A DNA stretch of 64,000 nt from G963678255 sp963678255 (GCA_963678255.2 CAXXTW010000001.1:496001-560000); one strand, 5' to 3'; numbered from the stretch's first letter, positions 10,019 through 19,450 are shown. The notes: generated by a model from the letters alone, not told the origin. A program made the numbers and translations.

Positions 10019-10136
10019 AAGAAAGACAATAATAATGAAAAATAATTATCCTTTTCGTTATATTAATCATCAGTAGAGTTAGGAATAGTTTGTAGTGCTA
10101 AATTTTGGAAACATAATACAAGAATAGGAGTGTTTC

Positions 10137-10322
10137 ATGGAGTTTTTCAAAAGAAAAGTAGAAAAGAAAACAAAATGGATTATTTTTTTTATAATTTTAT
10201 TCATTAGCTTATTCCAATTTGTTGGTTTATATGCAACGCAGAAAGAAGATACACAAATGGATAATAAGGCTCAAGTGTATTTTACCACAGATATTAGTGA
10301 AGAGGGGGTGATGAAATTATAG
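10137..10322 (+). pseudogene. Truncated DUF362-like protein (N-terminal remnant)
   Basis: A 61-codon frame with a good ribosome site (AGGAGTG) and one membrane segment (about 14-34, IIFFIILFISLFQFVGL). It ends shortly after AQVYFTTDISEEGVMKL, which resembles the conserved beginning of DUF362 iron-sulfur proteins. Full members of that family run to 300 residues or more with CxxCxxC clusters, and nothing of the kind follows the TAG stop. I read it as the surviving 5' end of a deleted gene. It could instead be a genuine small membrane protein. Family assignment is from memory of the motif and is moderate at best. Confidence 0.45.
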
Positions 10323-10403
10323 CTCATAGTCAGATATAATCATAGGTGTTTTTAATCTAAAAAATGATGATATAATCCAAAAAAGATAAATAGGAGAAAT
10401 AGA

Positions 10404-11036
10404 ATGAAAGTCATTTTAGTTAATGGAAGCCCTCATGCTGAAGGATGTACTTTTACTGCTTTAAGCGAAGTAGCAAAAATTCTTAATGAAGAAGGGATTA
10501 AAACAGAGATTTTTCAACTTGGTACAAAAGCTATAGCTGGATGTATTGCTTGTAATACATGTTCTCAAAAAGGATCTTGTGTATTTGAGGATAAAGTAAA
10601 TGAATTTTTAAAGATTGCTGTTAATTTTGATGGTTTTATATTTGGTACACCTGTACACTTTGCCGCTGCTGGTGGAGCAATAACCTCCTTTATGGATCGA
10701 GTGTTTTATACAGATTTGCTAACAGGAAAACAATCCTTTTATTTAAAACCTGCAGCTGCAGTCGTTTCAGCAAGAAGAGCAGGAACCACTGCAACATTTG
10801 ATCAATTAAATAAGTATTTTACTTTAATGCAAATGCCCATTATATCATCACAATATTGGAATATGGTTCATGGAACCTCTGCAGAAGAAGTTTTGCAAGA
10901 TTTGGAAGGAATGCAAATTATGAGAACTTTAGGAAGAAATATGGCTTTCCAACTCAAATGTAAGGAAATTGGACTTAAGAATGGTGTAAGTTTGCCAAAA
11001 AAAGAAATGACAGTTTTTACAAATTTCATAAGATAA
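10404..11036 (+). CDS. NADPH-dependent FMN reductase / iron-sulfur flavoprotein-like oxidoreductase
   Basis: A 210-residue flavodoxin-fold oxidoreductase. The N-terminal FMN phosphate loop is MKVILVNGSPHAEGCT. A cysteine-rich segment, AGCIACNTCSQKGSC (C47, C50, C53, C59), resembles the compact iron-sulfur motif of archaeal-type iron-sulfur flavoproteins. GTPVHFAAAGGAITSFMDR is the second flavin-binding region. It likely transfers electrons from NAD(P)H through FMN to a quinone, iron or xenobiotic acceptor in the cytoplasm; the substrate cannot be told. GGAG lies upstream of the ATG. It sits between the MerR gene and the aldo/keto reductase, consistent with one redox-stress operon. Confidence 0.85.
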   Translation: MKVILVNGSPHAEGCTFTALSEVAKILNEEGIKTEIFQLGTKAIAGCIACNTCSQKGSCVFEDKVNEFLKIAVNFDGFIFGTPVHFAAAGGAITSFMDRVFYTDLLTGKQSFYLKPAAAVVSARRAGTTATFDQLNKYFTLMQMPIISSQYWNMVHGTSAEEVLQDLEGMQIMRTLGRNMAFQLKCKEIGLKNGVSLPKKEMTVFTNFIR

Positions 11037-11059
11037 TCAATATATAAAAGGAGAGAAAT

Positions 11060-12058
11060 ATGAAATACAGAGAATTAGCAAAAACAGGAGAAAAACTCTC
11101 AATAATCGGTTTAGGTTGTATGGGAATGAGCTCTGCCTATGGAGACAGAAACGACAAAGAAAGTATAGCCACACTCAATCGTTCAATAGAATTAGGTCTT
11201 AATTTTTGGGACACCGCCGATATTTATGGGAATGGTGATAATGAAGAATTAATTTCAAAGGTTCTTGTTCCAAACAGAGAGAGAGTCTTTATAGCTTCAA
11301 AATTTGGTTTTAGAATAAAGGGGGAAGGAAATGCATTTATTGATGGAGAGACCTATATAGATGCTTCTCCAAAATGGATGAAGCAAGCTCTTGAAAATAG
11401 TTTAAAAAGGTTAAAAATTGAGACGATTGACCTTTACTACGTTCATAGAGTTGATTCATCTATCCCAATTGAAGAGACTATAGGAGCGATGGCTGAATTA
11501 GTTAAAGAAGGGAAAATTCGCTATTTGGGGTTAAGTGAATGTTCTGCTGAAGATCTAATCAAAGCTCATAATGTACATCCTATATCGGCTATACAAAGTG
11601 AATATTCTATACTAAGCAGAGATGTTGAAAAAGGAATTCTCCCTTTAACAAAAGATTTGGGTATTTCTTTTATACCTTTTGCCCCACTTAGCAGAGGTTT
11701 GATGAGTAATAAACTCGATGCCAATACCTTAACAAAATCTGATTTTCGTTCAAAACTACCCAGATATAGTGGAGAACATTGGGATAACAATCAAAAACTA
11801 GCTCTTGCTTTTGCTGAGTTTGCCAAAAGCAAAAACTGCACTTCAGCTCAATTAGCCATTGCTTGGACAATCGCTCAAAGTGATAATATCATCCCAATTC
11901 CCGGCACGAAGCAAAGAAAGTATCTTGAAGAAAATATAGGTGCTTGTGATGTTATTCTTAGTAACGAAGATAATATAAAAATCGAAGAAATACTTAATGC
12001 TTATCCAAATATAGGTCCGAGATATTCTGCTCGAGAGAATAAATTTATTAAAAAATAG
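11060..12058 (+). CDS. Aldo/keto reductase
   Basis: A 332-residue TIM-barrel NADPH-dependent reductase of aldehydes and ketones. The catalytic tetrad is visible: D51 and Y56 in FWDTADIYGNGDNEELI, K81 in IASKFGF and H129 in YYVHR. The C-terminal cofactor loop IPIPGTKQRKYLEENIGA is intact. Length and start (AAAGGAGAG upstream) are normal for the YakC/IolS-like group. It is the last gene of the MerR-controlled unit, and a terminator hairpin follows. Detoxification of reactive aldehydes under MerR control is the best contextual guess; the substrate is not identifiable. Confidence 0.94.
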   Translation: MKYRELAKTGEKLSIIGLGCMGMSSAYGDRNDKESIATLNRSIELGLNFWDTADIYGNGDNEELISKVLVPNRERVFIASKFGFRIKGEGNAFIDGETYIDASPKWMKQALENSLKRLKIETIDLYYVHRVDSSIPIEETIGAMAELVKEGKIRYLGLSECSAEDLIKAHNVHPISAIQSEYSILSRDVEKGILPLTKDLGISFIPFAPLSRGLMSNKLDANTLTKSDFRSKLPRYSGEHWDNNQKLALAFAEFAKSKNCTSAQLAIAWTIAQSDNIIPIPGTKQRKYLEENIGACDVILSNEDNIKIEEILNAYPNIGPRYSARENKFIKK

Positions 12059-12067
12059 TGTTAGCTT

Positions 12068-12096
12068 GAAATCGGAGGTTGAGTACCTCCGATTTC
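12068..12096. terminator. Hairpin between convergent genes
   Basis: Perfect arms GAAATCGGAGGT and ACCTCCGATTTC are separated by five bases, just after the aldo/keto reductase stop and just before the end of the convergent regulator gene. The T tract is short, so it may work as a weak bidirectional terminator. Confidence 0.65.
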
Positions 12097-12108
12097 ATTA
12101 TCACAAGA

Positions 12109-12426
12109 TCATTCAATTTCTTTAAATAAGGTAATCATAAGGTTTTGATATTCATCCAACTTCTTTTTTCCTAAATCTGATATATTAATGGCGGTATTAG
12201 GCATTTTGTTGATAAATTGTTTATTAATTTCAATGTATTCAGCTTGTTCAAGTTTAAGCAGGTGTGAGGAAAGGTTGCCTTTGGTTAATCCGGTTTTAAA
12301 TAGCAGAAAAGTAAAATCAACCTGAGCAAGGGTATTTAGGTAAATCAAAATCATGAGTCTAGCAGGTTCATGAATGACACGATCAATGTCTTCAATAAGT
12401 GTATTTATCTCTATTTCTTTATTCAT
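12109..12426 (-). CDS. Small winged-helix transcriptional regulator
   Basis: A 105-residue DNA-binding protein of the compact winged-helix group (HTH_34 / ArsR-MarR-like). Helices around 20-60 lead into the recognition region KGNLSSHLLKLEQAEYIEI, and the wing around 65-85 is followed by a C-terminal helix likely used for dimerisation. Such proteins are typically encoded next to the membrane protein they regulate. Here the start codon overlaps the end of the upstream membrane-protein gene by four bases, indicating co-expression. The signal and target are unknown; autoregulation is inferred. Confidence 0.8.
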   Translation of the reverse strand: MNKEIEINTLIEDIDRVIHEPARLMILIYLNTLAQVDFTFLLFKTGLTKGNLSSHLLKLEQAEYIEINKQFINKMPNTAINISDLGKKKLDEYQNLMITLFKEIE

Positions 12427-13400
12427 ACCAATTCCCCTTCTTTAAGATCTGTTTTATTTTGAGTATTCAATTTGGGATATTTTTTAAGAAATTTAGAGAA
12501 TGTTATCAATCCAAATGCCAAGAAAATACAACTTATAATTATATAGTAATACTTTAACTGCGATTGATTTGGCTTTATGATGATTCCCACAATTGCTAAG
12601 AGTGCTAGGCAGAAAGAATATAAATAAAAACGTTTTAATTGATTTACTTTAGCAAAGACAGAAAAACACAAACTAAAGAATAACCAAGAAATATAATGGA
12701 GATAATGATTAATGATTGGCATTAAAATCGAGTTTATTTCAGATGACCAAAAATAATAGGTTATTAAAATCATAGCAATGATAATAGAGTAAAAGCCAAT
12801 AAAGTAATGTATCGGATTTATGAAGGTTATTTGATTCTGAGCTGGTTCAGTTTTTGACGCATATATTATCAAGAAATAGACAAAGAAAAAAGAGAATAGC
12901 AGAGAAATAAAATAAGAATAAACCGGAAGTTTAATTATTATGATAAAAGTGCTACTGATTGTCATCAGAAGAAAGCCTATGGCTAAGTGATAAACTGCTA
13001 ATTGTTTTTTTATGCTTCCCCATACATTAGAAAATGCAAATCCTAACATCATAATGAACATAAAAGAATAGGTGTTTATCACATTCAGGATGAGTAAAAT
13101 AAGTGGAATTAAGATGGTCACTAAGTATATCGAGATCAAGTGAAGTAATTTTCTATTTTTTAAGTCAGATCGCTTAATAAATTGTTGAGGTTTAATTCTG
13201 CCGATACGGTTGTTTGATACAAAATAACGTAGATTCATAATCATTATTGGTGAGGTCGTGAAAAAGAATCTCACAAATACAGGTATTTTAGGGAATAATA
13301 ATATCAAAATAACCCCAAAAAAACAGGCAAAAAAGAGATCAATAATTCCATCTTCAAAGTAGTATTGATTACAGAGTTTTCTAAAAAGTTTCTGATTCAT
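12423..13400 (-). CDS. Polytopic membrane protein of unknown function
   Basis: A 325-residue integral membrane protein with about eight to ten hydrophobic segments (for example 28-45, 98-118, 160-185, 200-220, 245-265, 270-290). It starts with MNQKLFRKLCNQYYFEDGII. I recognise no catalytic or transport motif. The gene overlaps a small winged-helix regulator, an arrangement common in Bacteroidetes-like genomes. The ATG is preceded by a good AGGAGG site. Function cannot be assigned. Confidence 0.75.
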   Translation of the reverse strand: MNQKLFRKLCNQYYFEDGIIDLFFACFFGVILILLFPKIPVFVRFFFTTSPIMIMNLRYFVSNNRIGRIKPQQFIKRSDLKNRKLLHLISIYLVTILIPLILLILNVINTYSFMFIMMLGFAFSNVWGSIKKQLAVYHLAIGFLLMTISSTFIIIIKLPVYSYFISLLFSFFFVYFLIIYASKTEPAQNQITFINPIHYFIGFYSIIIAMILITYYFWSSEINSILMPIINHYLHYISWLFFSLCFSVFAKVNQLKRFYLYSFCLALLAIVGIIIKPNQSQLKYYYIIISCIFLAFGLITFSKFLKKYPKLNTQNKTDLKEGELV

Positions 13401-13671
13401 ACATCCTCCTAAACTTAAACATTCTAGTTTGTATTGCAGACAGGTTAGAAGAACAGATTAGTCTTGTCAAGTAATAAGAATGAATTGTGAAAATTATTAG
13501 ACTTCATTTTCATAGTAATGTGAGTTAAAGAAGATATTGAAAGCTAATATTTGTTAATGGATTTCAATACTAAAGGTTGCATTCGGGTTACTCATTATAA
13601 GTAAACAAAGAATTAGTGTCAGTAAGAATCCCAGGTCTTAAATTATAATGTAAATCGAAAAATCTGGGATA

Positions 13672-14193
13672 TTAAAAAGAATAATTAAAAGTAATACCAA
13701 TTGACTTTTTGTTTATTTCAGGAGAAAGGGTAAAAGGGGCATCAACAAAATAATAGGTAGCACCGACAGCGATTGCTGCACCGGCAATCACGTCATGGGT
13801 ATAGTGTTTTTTTGCATAGACTCTGGAATAGCCAACATAGGATGCCATTAAGTAAGAGGGGGCACCGAGTTTCCATCCATATCTTTTTTGAATATAGGAT
13901 GCACCAGAGAAAGCAGAAGCAGTATGTCCTGAGGGAAAAGAGTTTTCTCCTCCATTGGGTCTGGTTTCATTAACAGTATATTTTAGAGCATATGTAATGA
14001 GCAGGGTTGAGCCGTAAGCTTTTGTCAAATCCCATAGTCCCTCATAATCATGGTATGGGTAGATGCTCATCAGAGCACCACTAATGGGTAATTCCAGTTG
14101 TAGAATATCGCCAATCTTTTCAGTATTGCTTTTCGCTTGTAGTGTAAAACTAAAAACAAGAGAAAGGATAATAGTAATAATTGATTTTTTCAT
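13672..14193 (-). CDS. Exported PAP2-family phosphatase, short form
   Basis: A 173-residue protein with a cleavable signal peptide (about 1-20). It has the three phosphatidic-acid-phosphatase motifs: KYTVNETRPNGGE (K-x6-RP), SFPSGHTASAF (PSGH) and RVYAKKHYTHDVIAGAAIA (SR-x5-H-x3-D type). It should dephosphorylate a lipid phosphate such as undecaprenyl-diphosphate or phosphatidate on the periplasmic side. AGGAG precedes the ATG. It lies eight bases after a second PAP2-type gene, so the two are co-transcribed. The substrate is not known. The C-terminal ITFNYSF resembles an outer-membrane-type end, but the protein is too short for that to be certain. Confidence 0.9.
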   Translation of the reverse strand: MKKSIITIILSLVFSFTLQAKSNTEKIGDILQLELPISGALMSIYPYHDYEGLWDLTKAYGSTLLITYALKYTVNETRPNGGENSFPSGHTASAFSGASYIQKRYGWKLGAPSYLMASYVGYSRVYAKKHYTHDVIAGAAIAVGATYYFVDAPFTLSPEINKKSIGITFNYSF

Positions 14194-14200
14194 GAGACTC

Positions 14201-15142
14201 CTAAAAATTAGCTGTAATATTTAAGCCAAGATCCCCTTTGTAGAAGGGAATGACTGAGACATTATCTTTCCAATCTTTCACAGTTTTTGCTTCTCCCACT
14301 AAGGTTCTTCCTTTTGATACGGCAATTTTTCCAAAGACATATCCTAGTCCGATTGCTAAAGGATAGTCACCTGCCCAATGAACACCATTATTGACCATTT
14401 CAAAGGATAAAGCAGTCATAAGAGTCCAAGCTAGAGGATCAATAAATTTATATTCAGGGTAGTTTTCTCTGATGACAATATAAGTCATCATAGAAGTAGT
14501 CAGATGTCCTGAAGGATAAGCATCATAATGAGAGACATTTTTATGATATTCAATCTGATTGGGAAAAGGTCGCCATTTATCTTCAAAATTGTTTGCTCTA
14601 GGTGAGATTCGACCTGAAGTATGTTTTAGTATTTGAACTGTAATTAAACCAGAGGTGATCATCCCTTCAGTAATTTGACTGGCTGTTTGAAGTGCTCTGT
14701 TGTCATCAGTTATTAAACCAAAAGTTAAGAAACTAGCAGCAAGTGTAATATCAACCGCTCCATCACCGATAAAATAGAGAGCTGTACCAAAGTCAGCTGG
14801 GAATTCAAGAAAAGGGAAGCCCACAGCATTATTTGTTTCAGCACTAATATTCAATTTTTTACCAATTCTTCTAGTCTCATCAATAATGGGTTCATCATAA
14901 TATATTAAAGCACCAGTTGAAAGAGAGATGAGTGAAAGCCCTTTCCAGTTGGAAAGAGAGAAGGATTGATGATAAAAATCAACAAAATCAGAAGGTATAT
15001 TTTTCATAAAGTCAAGGGGTTTTGGTTTTTGGTATTCATAGATTCCATGTTTAAGAACATAGAGGGAATCATTTAATTTAACTTCAGCAAAGACATTTGC
15101 AATAATAAGCAAAGTAAATAGGACAATCAACAGCTTTTTCAT
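14201..15142 (-). CDS. Exported PAP2-family protein, long form
   Basis: A 313-residue exported protein with signal peptide (1-19) and a PAP2 core. It shows KHTSGRISPRANN (motif 1, arginine-rich), YPSGHLTTSMMTY (PSGH, motif 2) and NNGVHWAGDYPLAIGLGY (H-x3-D, motif 3). The N-terminal 90 residues are an extension absent from the short paralogue. It is the first gene of a two-gene unit with the shorter PAP2 protein. A periplasmic lipid-phosphate phosphatase role follows from the family; substrate and reason for having two are unknown. Confidence 0.88.
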   Translation of the reverse strand: MKKLLIVLFTLLIIANVFAEVKLNDSLYVLKHGIYEYQKPKPLDFMKNIPSDFVDFYHQSFSLSNWKGLSLISLSTGALIYYDEPIIDETRRIGKKLNISAETNNAVGFPFLEFPADFGTALYFIGDGAVDITLAASFLTFGLITDDNRALQTASQITEGMITSGLITVQILKHTSGRISPRANNFEDKWRPFPNQIEYHKNVSHYDAYPSGHLTTSMMTYIVIRENYPEYKFIDPLAWTLMTALSFEMVNNGVHWAGDYPLAIGLGYVFGKIAVSKGRTLVGEAKTVKDWKDNVSVIPFYKGDLGLNITANF

Positions 15143-15336
15143 TTAGCCTCACAAATATAATCTATTAAATTTATAGATTTTTTAAAAAGTCTTTTTGTCA
15201 AGTAATTTGCCTTCATGCACTAAAGTAGAGGCTTTATTACTATTAATTTCTATTGTTTATAGTATAAAGCAATTTTGAGATAACTCCAAGGAAGGAGTAA
15301 GAAAGGCAACACTGAAGTGTTGCAGATAATAGATAA
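15143..15336. other. Intergenic lead-in to the repeat array
   Basis: Noncoding stretch before the tandem repeats. It contains the perfect palindrome GCAACACTGAAGTGTTGC (arms of 8, 15306-15323) followed by AGATAATAGATAA. A near-identical palindrome with AGATAA tails lies at 20373-20390, just beyond the other end of the array, so it appears to flank the whole repeat block. Confidence 0.6.
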
Positions 15337-16420
15337 AAGCTCATATCAGGCTGTCGCCTGTTTGGTAAAGATGAAACACCTTGTTTTGAGATTGTCCTTT
15401 TAAAAAATTGACATCTATTGGAGAAGATATGGATATTTCTTTGAGATAGTAGTGTTCATTTCTTTTGTCTTGATACTTGGATATTTAATATATTTTATGG
15501 ATTAATTAATTAAAATAGACAAATACACAAGATGTTTCATAGGAGCTCATATCAGGCTGTCGCCTGTTTGGTAAAAATGAAACACCTTGTTTTGAGATTG
15601 TCCTTTTAAAAAATTGACATCTATTGGAGAAGATATGGATATTTCTTTGAGATAGTATTGTTCATTTCTTTTGTCTTGATACCTGGATATTTAATATATT
15701 TTATGGATTAATTAATTAAAATAGACAAATACACAAGGTGTTTCATAGGAGCTCATATCAGGCTGTTGCCTGTTTGGTAAAAATGAAACACCTTGTTTTG
15801 AGATTGTCCTTTTAAAAAATTGACATCTATTGGAGAAGATATGGATATTTCTTTGAGATAGTATTGTTCATTTCATTTCTTTTGTCTTGATACCTGGATA
15901 TTTAATATATTTTATGGATTAATTAATTAAAATAGACAAATACACAAGATGTTTCATAGGAGCTCATATCAGGCTGTCGCCTGTTTGGTAAAAATGAAAC
16001 ACCTTGTTTTGAGATTGTCCTTTTAAAAAATTGACATCTATTGGAGAAGATATGGATATTTCTTTGAGATAGTAGTGTTCATTTCTTTTGTCTTGATACT
16101 TGGATATTTAATATATTTTATGGATTAATTAATTAAAATAGACAAATACACAAGATGTTTCATAGGAGCTCATATCAGGCTGTTGCCTGTTTGGTAAAAA
16201 TGAAACACCTTGTTTTGAGATTGTCCTTTTAAAAAATTGACATCTATTGGAGAAGATATGGATATTTCTTTGAGATAGTATTGTTCATTACTTTTGTCTT
16301 GATACTTGGATATTTAATATATTTTATGGATTAATTAATTAAAATAGACAAATACACAAGATGTTTCATAGGAGCTCATATCAGGCTGTTGCCTGTTTGG
16401 TAAAAATGAAACACCTTGTT
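15337..16420 (+). repeat. Left part of 206-bp tandem repeat array (5 full units + partial)
   Basis: Near-identical units begin at 15337, 15543, 15749, 15960, 16166 and 16372, measured at the GAGCTCATATCAGG block. Spacing is 206 bases, except one unit of 211 with a five-base expansion in the TTCATTTC region. The sixth unit is cut at about 16420 by the IS110-type element. At each junction lies a 64-base palindromic core (for example 15527-15590): arms ACAAGRTGTTTCAT and ATGAAACACCTTGT enclose a small hairpin CAGGCTGTYGCCTG. The first unit lacks the left arm. There is no reading frame of note. Differences between copies are a few percent, implying recent amplification or homogenisation. Confidence 0.92.
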
Positions 16421-16499
16421 ATATCTCTGTAAAAATCAAAATATTTTTGACAATTAGTATCAAAATGTTGTATTTATGATCAAAAAGGAGGGACTTAAA

Positions 16500-17406
16500 A
16501 TGAGTAAAAAAAAAACGGGAAAATTGAATCAGCATCTAACGAAATTTCAGTAATCAATCATCACTCTGCAGGAATCGATATTGGTTCTAAAGAAAATTGG
16601 GTAAGCGTATCTCCTACTATTTGTGAAAATCATATACGCAAGTTTGGTTCTTATACCTGCGATTTAAATGCTATAGCTGATTGGTTAACTTCTTGCAAAG
16701 TAACATCAGTGGCAATGGAATCAACCGGAATCTATTGGATTCCCCTCTATGAAATACTTGAATCAAGAGGTTTTAAATTAAGCTTATGCAATGCAAAACA
16801 TGTCAAAAATGCACCAGGTAGAAAGAAAACAGATAAATTTGATTGTGATTGGCTGAGAAAATTACATTCCTATGGTCTCCTAACACCCTCATTTATTCCG
16901 GAGAAGAATATACGAGAAATAAAAGCATTAACTCGTTATAGAGACAAATTAGTTAAAGAGAATAACATACATATCCAGCATATGCAAAAAGCCTTAACTC
17001 TAATGAACTTTTATCTTCATCAAGTCATTTCTGACATTACTGGCAAGACAGGAATGAGTATAATAAAAGCAATACTTTCAGGAGAGACAAATCCTGAAGT
17101 TCTTGTGTCATATAAAAAGAAAGGTGTAAAAAAAAGTAATGAAGAGATCATTAAAGCATTGAGTGGTAGTCTGCAATTTGAACAACTGTACATTCTCAAA
17201 CAGGCAGTAAATTTTTATGAATTTTTCTTATCAAAAATTGAAGAGACAGATTCACAGATTAATAATTTATTTTTATTAATGAGTCAACCAATTGATGAGG
17301 AAAATATTTCAATTGAAGAAAATGATAGTAATGATATTAATCATAACATCGTTCAAGCAATAGGTGTTGACTTATGTGAGATACCTGGTCTTAATATACT
17401 ATCAGT
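16500..17406 (+). pseudogene. IS110-family transposase, N-terminal half (frame break plus IS66 insertion)
   Basis: AAGGAGGG lies before an ATG at 16500, followed by a run of ten A (16506-16515). In that frame translation stops at 16551. One frame back, it continues as a full transposase. The DEDD catalytic residues are visible in GIDIGSKENWVSV, MESTGIYWIPLY (16703-16738) and KTDKFDCDWLRKL. The frame ends at PGLNILSV, where the IS66 element enters. Joining 17406 to 19027, with one copy of the 8-base duplication, restores an uninterrupted PGLNILSVEKLIGETGFD. So this was one transposase of about 440 residues. The A10 tract could permit slippage, so the 5' break is not proof of inactivity; the IS66 insertion is. 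Confidence 0.85.
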
Positions 17407-19018
17407 GTAACTACTCAGGTATTAATATTATCTGGGAGAAAGTTCAGGGATTTTAGACAGAATATCAAAGATATTTAATCCTCTTTTTTTAGCAGTATCA
17501 ATAACGGATCTAATGATACAGTAGTCCTGAGCCCCATTTTTAAACTGCCCAGACACTTTAAGTTTAACTTTAACATTTCTAAGAGCTCTTTCTGAATCAT
17601 TGTTATCCGGAGGAATGACTGTTTCATAAACACAAGGCAAAATATATCCTCTGATTTTTATCAAAGATTTCTGAAGAGTAGAGGTTTCTTTAAACTCTTT
17701 TTTGCAAATAGTCATCGCCAGTAGAATATTGATTTTATCTTCAAAGTGTTTCATTTCTGGAGAAGATCTGTCATAATCTATTGTTTGGATTCGCTTGAAT
17801 TGAAAAATTTCTTTTACCAGGCTTTTGAAATCAGTAGAAAAAGGATGCTTTTCTCTTTCCTCAATATAAGTTAGATCTCTAAGAATATGAGCCAGACAAA
17901 TCTGATGATTTAAAGCCTTCGTTTTTAACTGAGCGGAAAATCTGTCCGTAACTAACACAGATTCAGGCAAACCGTTTTCCCATATTTTTTGAATTGTCTC
18001 GTATCCTCTGGTATGAGAATATTCAAGAAACACATTCTTAATGTCTCTCCAAGCCCAAATCCATCCTTTTTTACCATTGACCTTTACGCTTGTTTCATCA
18101 GAACCAACAACTTTCGAGGAGCTCAGATTCTTTTTAATTCTCTCATAGATAACCTTAGATTTATCAGCAAATTTCCTTAATATGTTTTTCAATGATCCCT
18201 GGGAAATTCTTATATTAACAACATCAGACAACAGCTGAGCTGTTCTTTTAAATGGAATACATTGGTAAACATTCAAATACGAAACGATGGTCTGAATGTT
18301 TTCACCGTACTGAACCGGGGCCGTAACATTTTCAGGATATTCAGCCAGATATTTATTATTACAATCAGGGCAAATGCATGAATATTGCTGAAATTCTTTG
18401 ATGAATGCTTGTATAGAAGGGATATCAATCACCTGTCGTTTGGAATTTAATCTAAATTCATCATCATTAAAATGATGTCCACAATGACATTGATTTACCT
18501 TTAATTCAACAATCTGATCCGGATTTTTTACTTGTAAAAGGGTTTTTCCATTATGACCGGACTGTCCTCCGCTTTTCTTATTGCTTTTTTCTCTTGTACT
18601 TTTATTCTTTCTTGATAAGTCCATCGAAGGAGGTATTGATGAATTGTTACTGTTCTTAGGGTTATTTTTCTTTTCGAGAATTTTCATTAAGAAATCAACC
18701 TTTTCACTTAAAAGCCTGATTTCTTCTTTGAGTTCAGCTCTTTCTTCTGCAATGCTGATTTTTAACCGGCAAATTTCCAGTTTAAGCCTGTCATTTTCAG
18801 CTTTAGCTTCATAATATTTACTTTTATAATCCATAAGTACATAATGAATTAATTAACTATATATGTCAATGTATTTCTTATTAATATTGATAGTTTTTTA
18901 TAATATATTGTGTATATTCTAAGTTTTAATATATATTATTGGAAAGGTAAATAATAAGGCATGATTATAACAAAAAATGGTGTTTTTAAAACTTAACGAA
19001 GGGTACCTGAGTAGTTAC
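17407..19018 (-). mobile_element. Complete IS66-family (ISBst12-like) insertion sequence
   Basis: A 1612-base element with perfect 15-base terminal inverted repeats GTAACTACTCAGGTA (17407-17421) and TACCTGAGTAGTTAC (19004-19018). It is flanked by an exact 8-base target duplication CTATCAGT (17399-17406 and 19019-19026). GTAA ends and 8-base duplications are characteristic of IS66. Only the tnpC-type transposase is present, with no tnpA or tnpB, as in the ISBst12 subgroup. The intact ends, duplication and reading frame indicate a recent, possibly active insertion. Confidence 0.95.
17428..18834 (-). CDS. tnpC: IS66-family transposase (TnpC)
   Basis: An intact 468-residue DDE transposase. An N-terminal coiled coil (about 1-55) leads to a basic Ser/Asn-rich linker (KNSNNSSIPPSMD), a zinc finger CHCGHHF...CICPDCN (about 115-160) and the catalytic domain. 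The latter has VVGSDETSVKVNGKKGW (first D), VLVTDRFSAQ (second D), HQICLAHILRDL and DNNDSERALRNVKVK (E). These are standard IS66 TnpC signatures. It catalyses cut-and-paste or copy-out movement of its own element. The frame is undamaged, so the enzyme is likely functional. Confidence 0.95.
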   Translation of the reverse strand: MDYKSKYYEAKAENDRLKLEICRLKISIAEERAELKEEIRLLSEKVDFLMKILEKKNNPKNSNNSSIPPSMDLSRKNKSTREKSNKKSGGQSGHNGKTLLQVKNPDQIVELKVNQCHCGHHFNDDEFRLNSKRQVIDIPSIQAFIKEFQQYSCICPDCNNKYLAEYPENVTAPVQYGENIQTIVSYLNVYQCIPFKRTAQLLSDVVNIRISQGSLKNILRKFADKSKVIYERIKKNLSSSKVVGSDETSVKVNGKKGWIWAWRDIKNVFLEYSHTRGYETIQKIWENGLPESVLVTDRFSAQLKTKALNHQICLAHILRDLTYIEEREKHPFSTDFKSLVKEIFQFKRIQTIDYDRSSPEMKHFEDKINILLAMTICKKEFKETSTLQKSLIKIRGYILPCVYETVIPPDNNDSERALRNVKVKLKVSGQFKNGAQDYCIIRSVIDTAKKRGLNIFDILSKIPELSPR

Positions 19019-19450
19019 CTATCAGTAGAAAAGTTAATTGGAGAAACAGGCTTTGATATGAGTAAATGGAAAAATAGTAAAAATTTTACATCTTGGCTTG
19101 GATTATCTCCGAATCATAGAATAACCGGAGGGACAGTTTTTCAAAATAGTACAAATAAAGTTCAAAGTAATGCAGCTTCAATTTTTCGACAATGTGCAAC
19201 TACATTGAGAAACAGCCATAGTTATTTAGGTGCATTTTTCCGTAAAAAGATGGCACAAATTGGTTATCAGAAGGCAATAACAGCTACAGGCAGAAAAATA
19301 GCAGTTATCTATTATACAATGATTCGATATAAAAAATCCTATTCTGAATTAGGAGAAAATTTTTATGAAGAATTGAATAGAAAGAAAATGGAAGATAACT
19401 TTAAAAAATTGGCAAAAAAACTTGGTTATGAAATCAAACAAGTAGTTTAA
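19019..19450 (+). pseudogene. IS110-family transposase, C-terminal half
   Basis: This is the downstream part of the split IS110 transposase, beginning in the duplicated CTATCAGT and continuing as SVEKLIGETGFDMSKW. It contains the conserved transposase-20 region: FTSWLGLSPNHRITGG, the NKVQSNAASIFRQCATTLR helix and ATGRKIAVIYYTMIRYKKSY. The frame is uninterrupted to its TAA at 19450. It has no start of its own in the original element, because the true start lies at 16500 before the IS66 insertion. Confidence 0.85.

Noticed and set aside
15609..15650. Promoters in each repeat unit (TTGACA followed by GGATAT)
   Set aside because: The -10 match is poor at correct spacing, and no downstream gene or RNA structure was visible to support transcription.
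18977..19018. Independent start for the C-terminal IS110 half
   Set aside because: The codons upstream of the duplication belong to the IS66 end; the real protein is continuous with the half ending at 17406.
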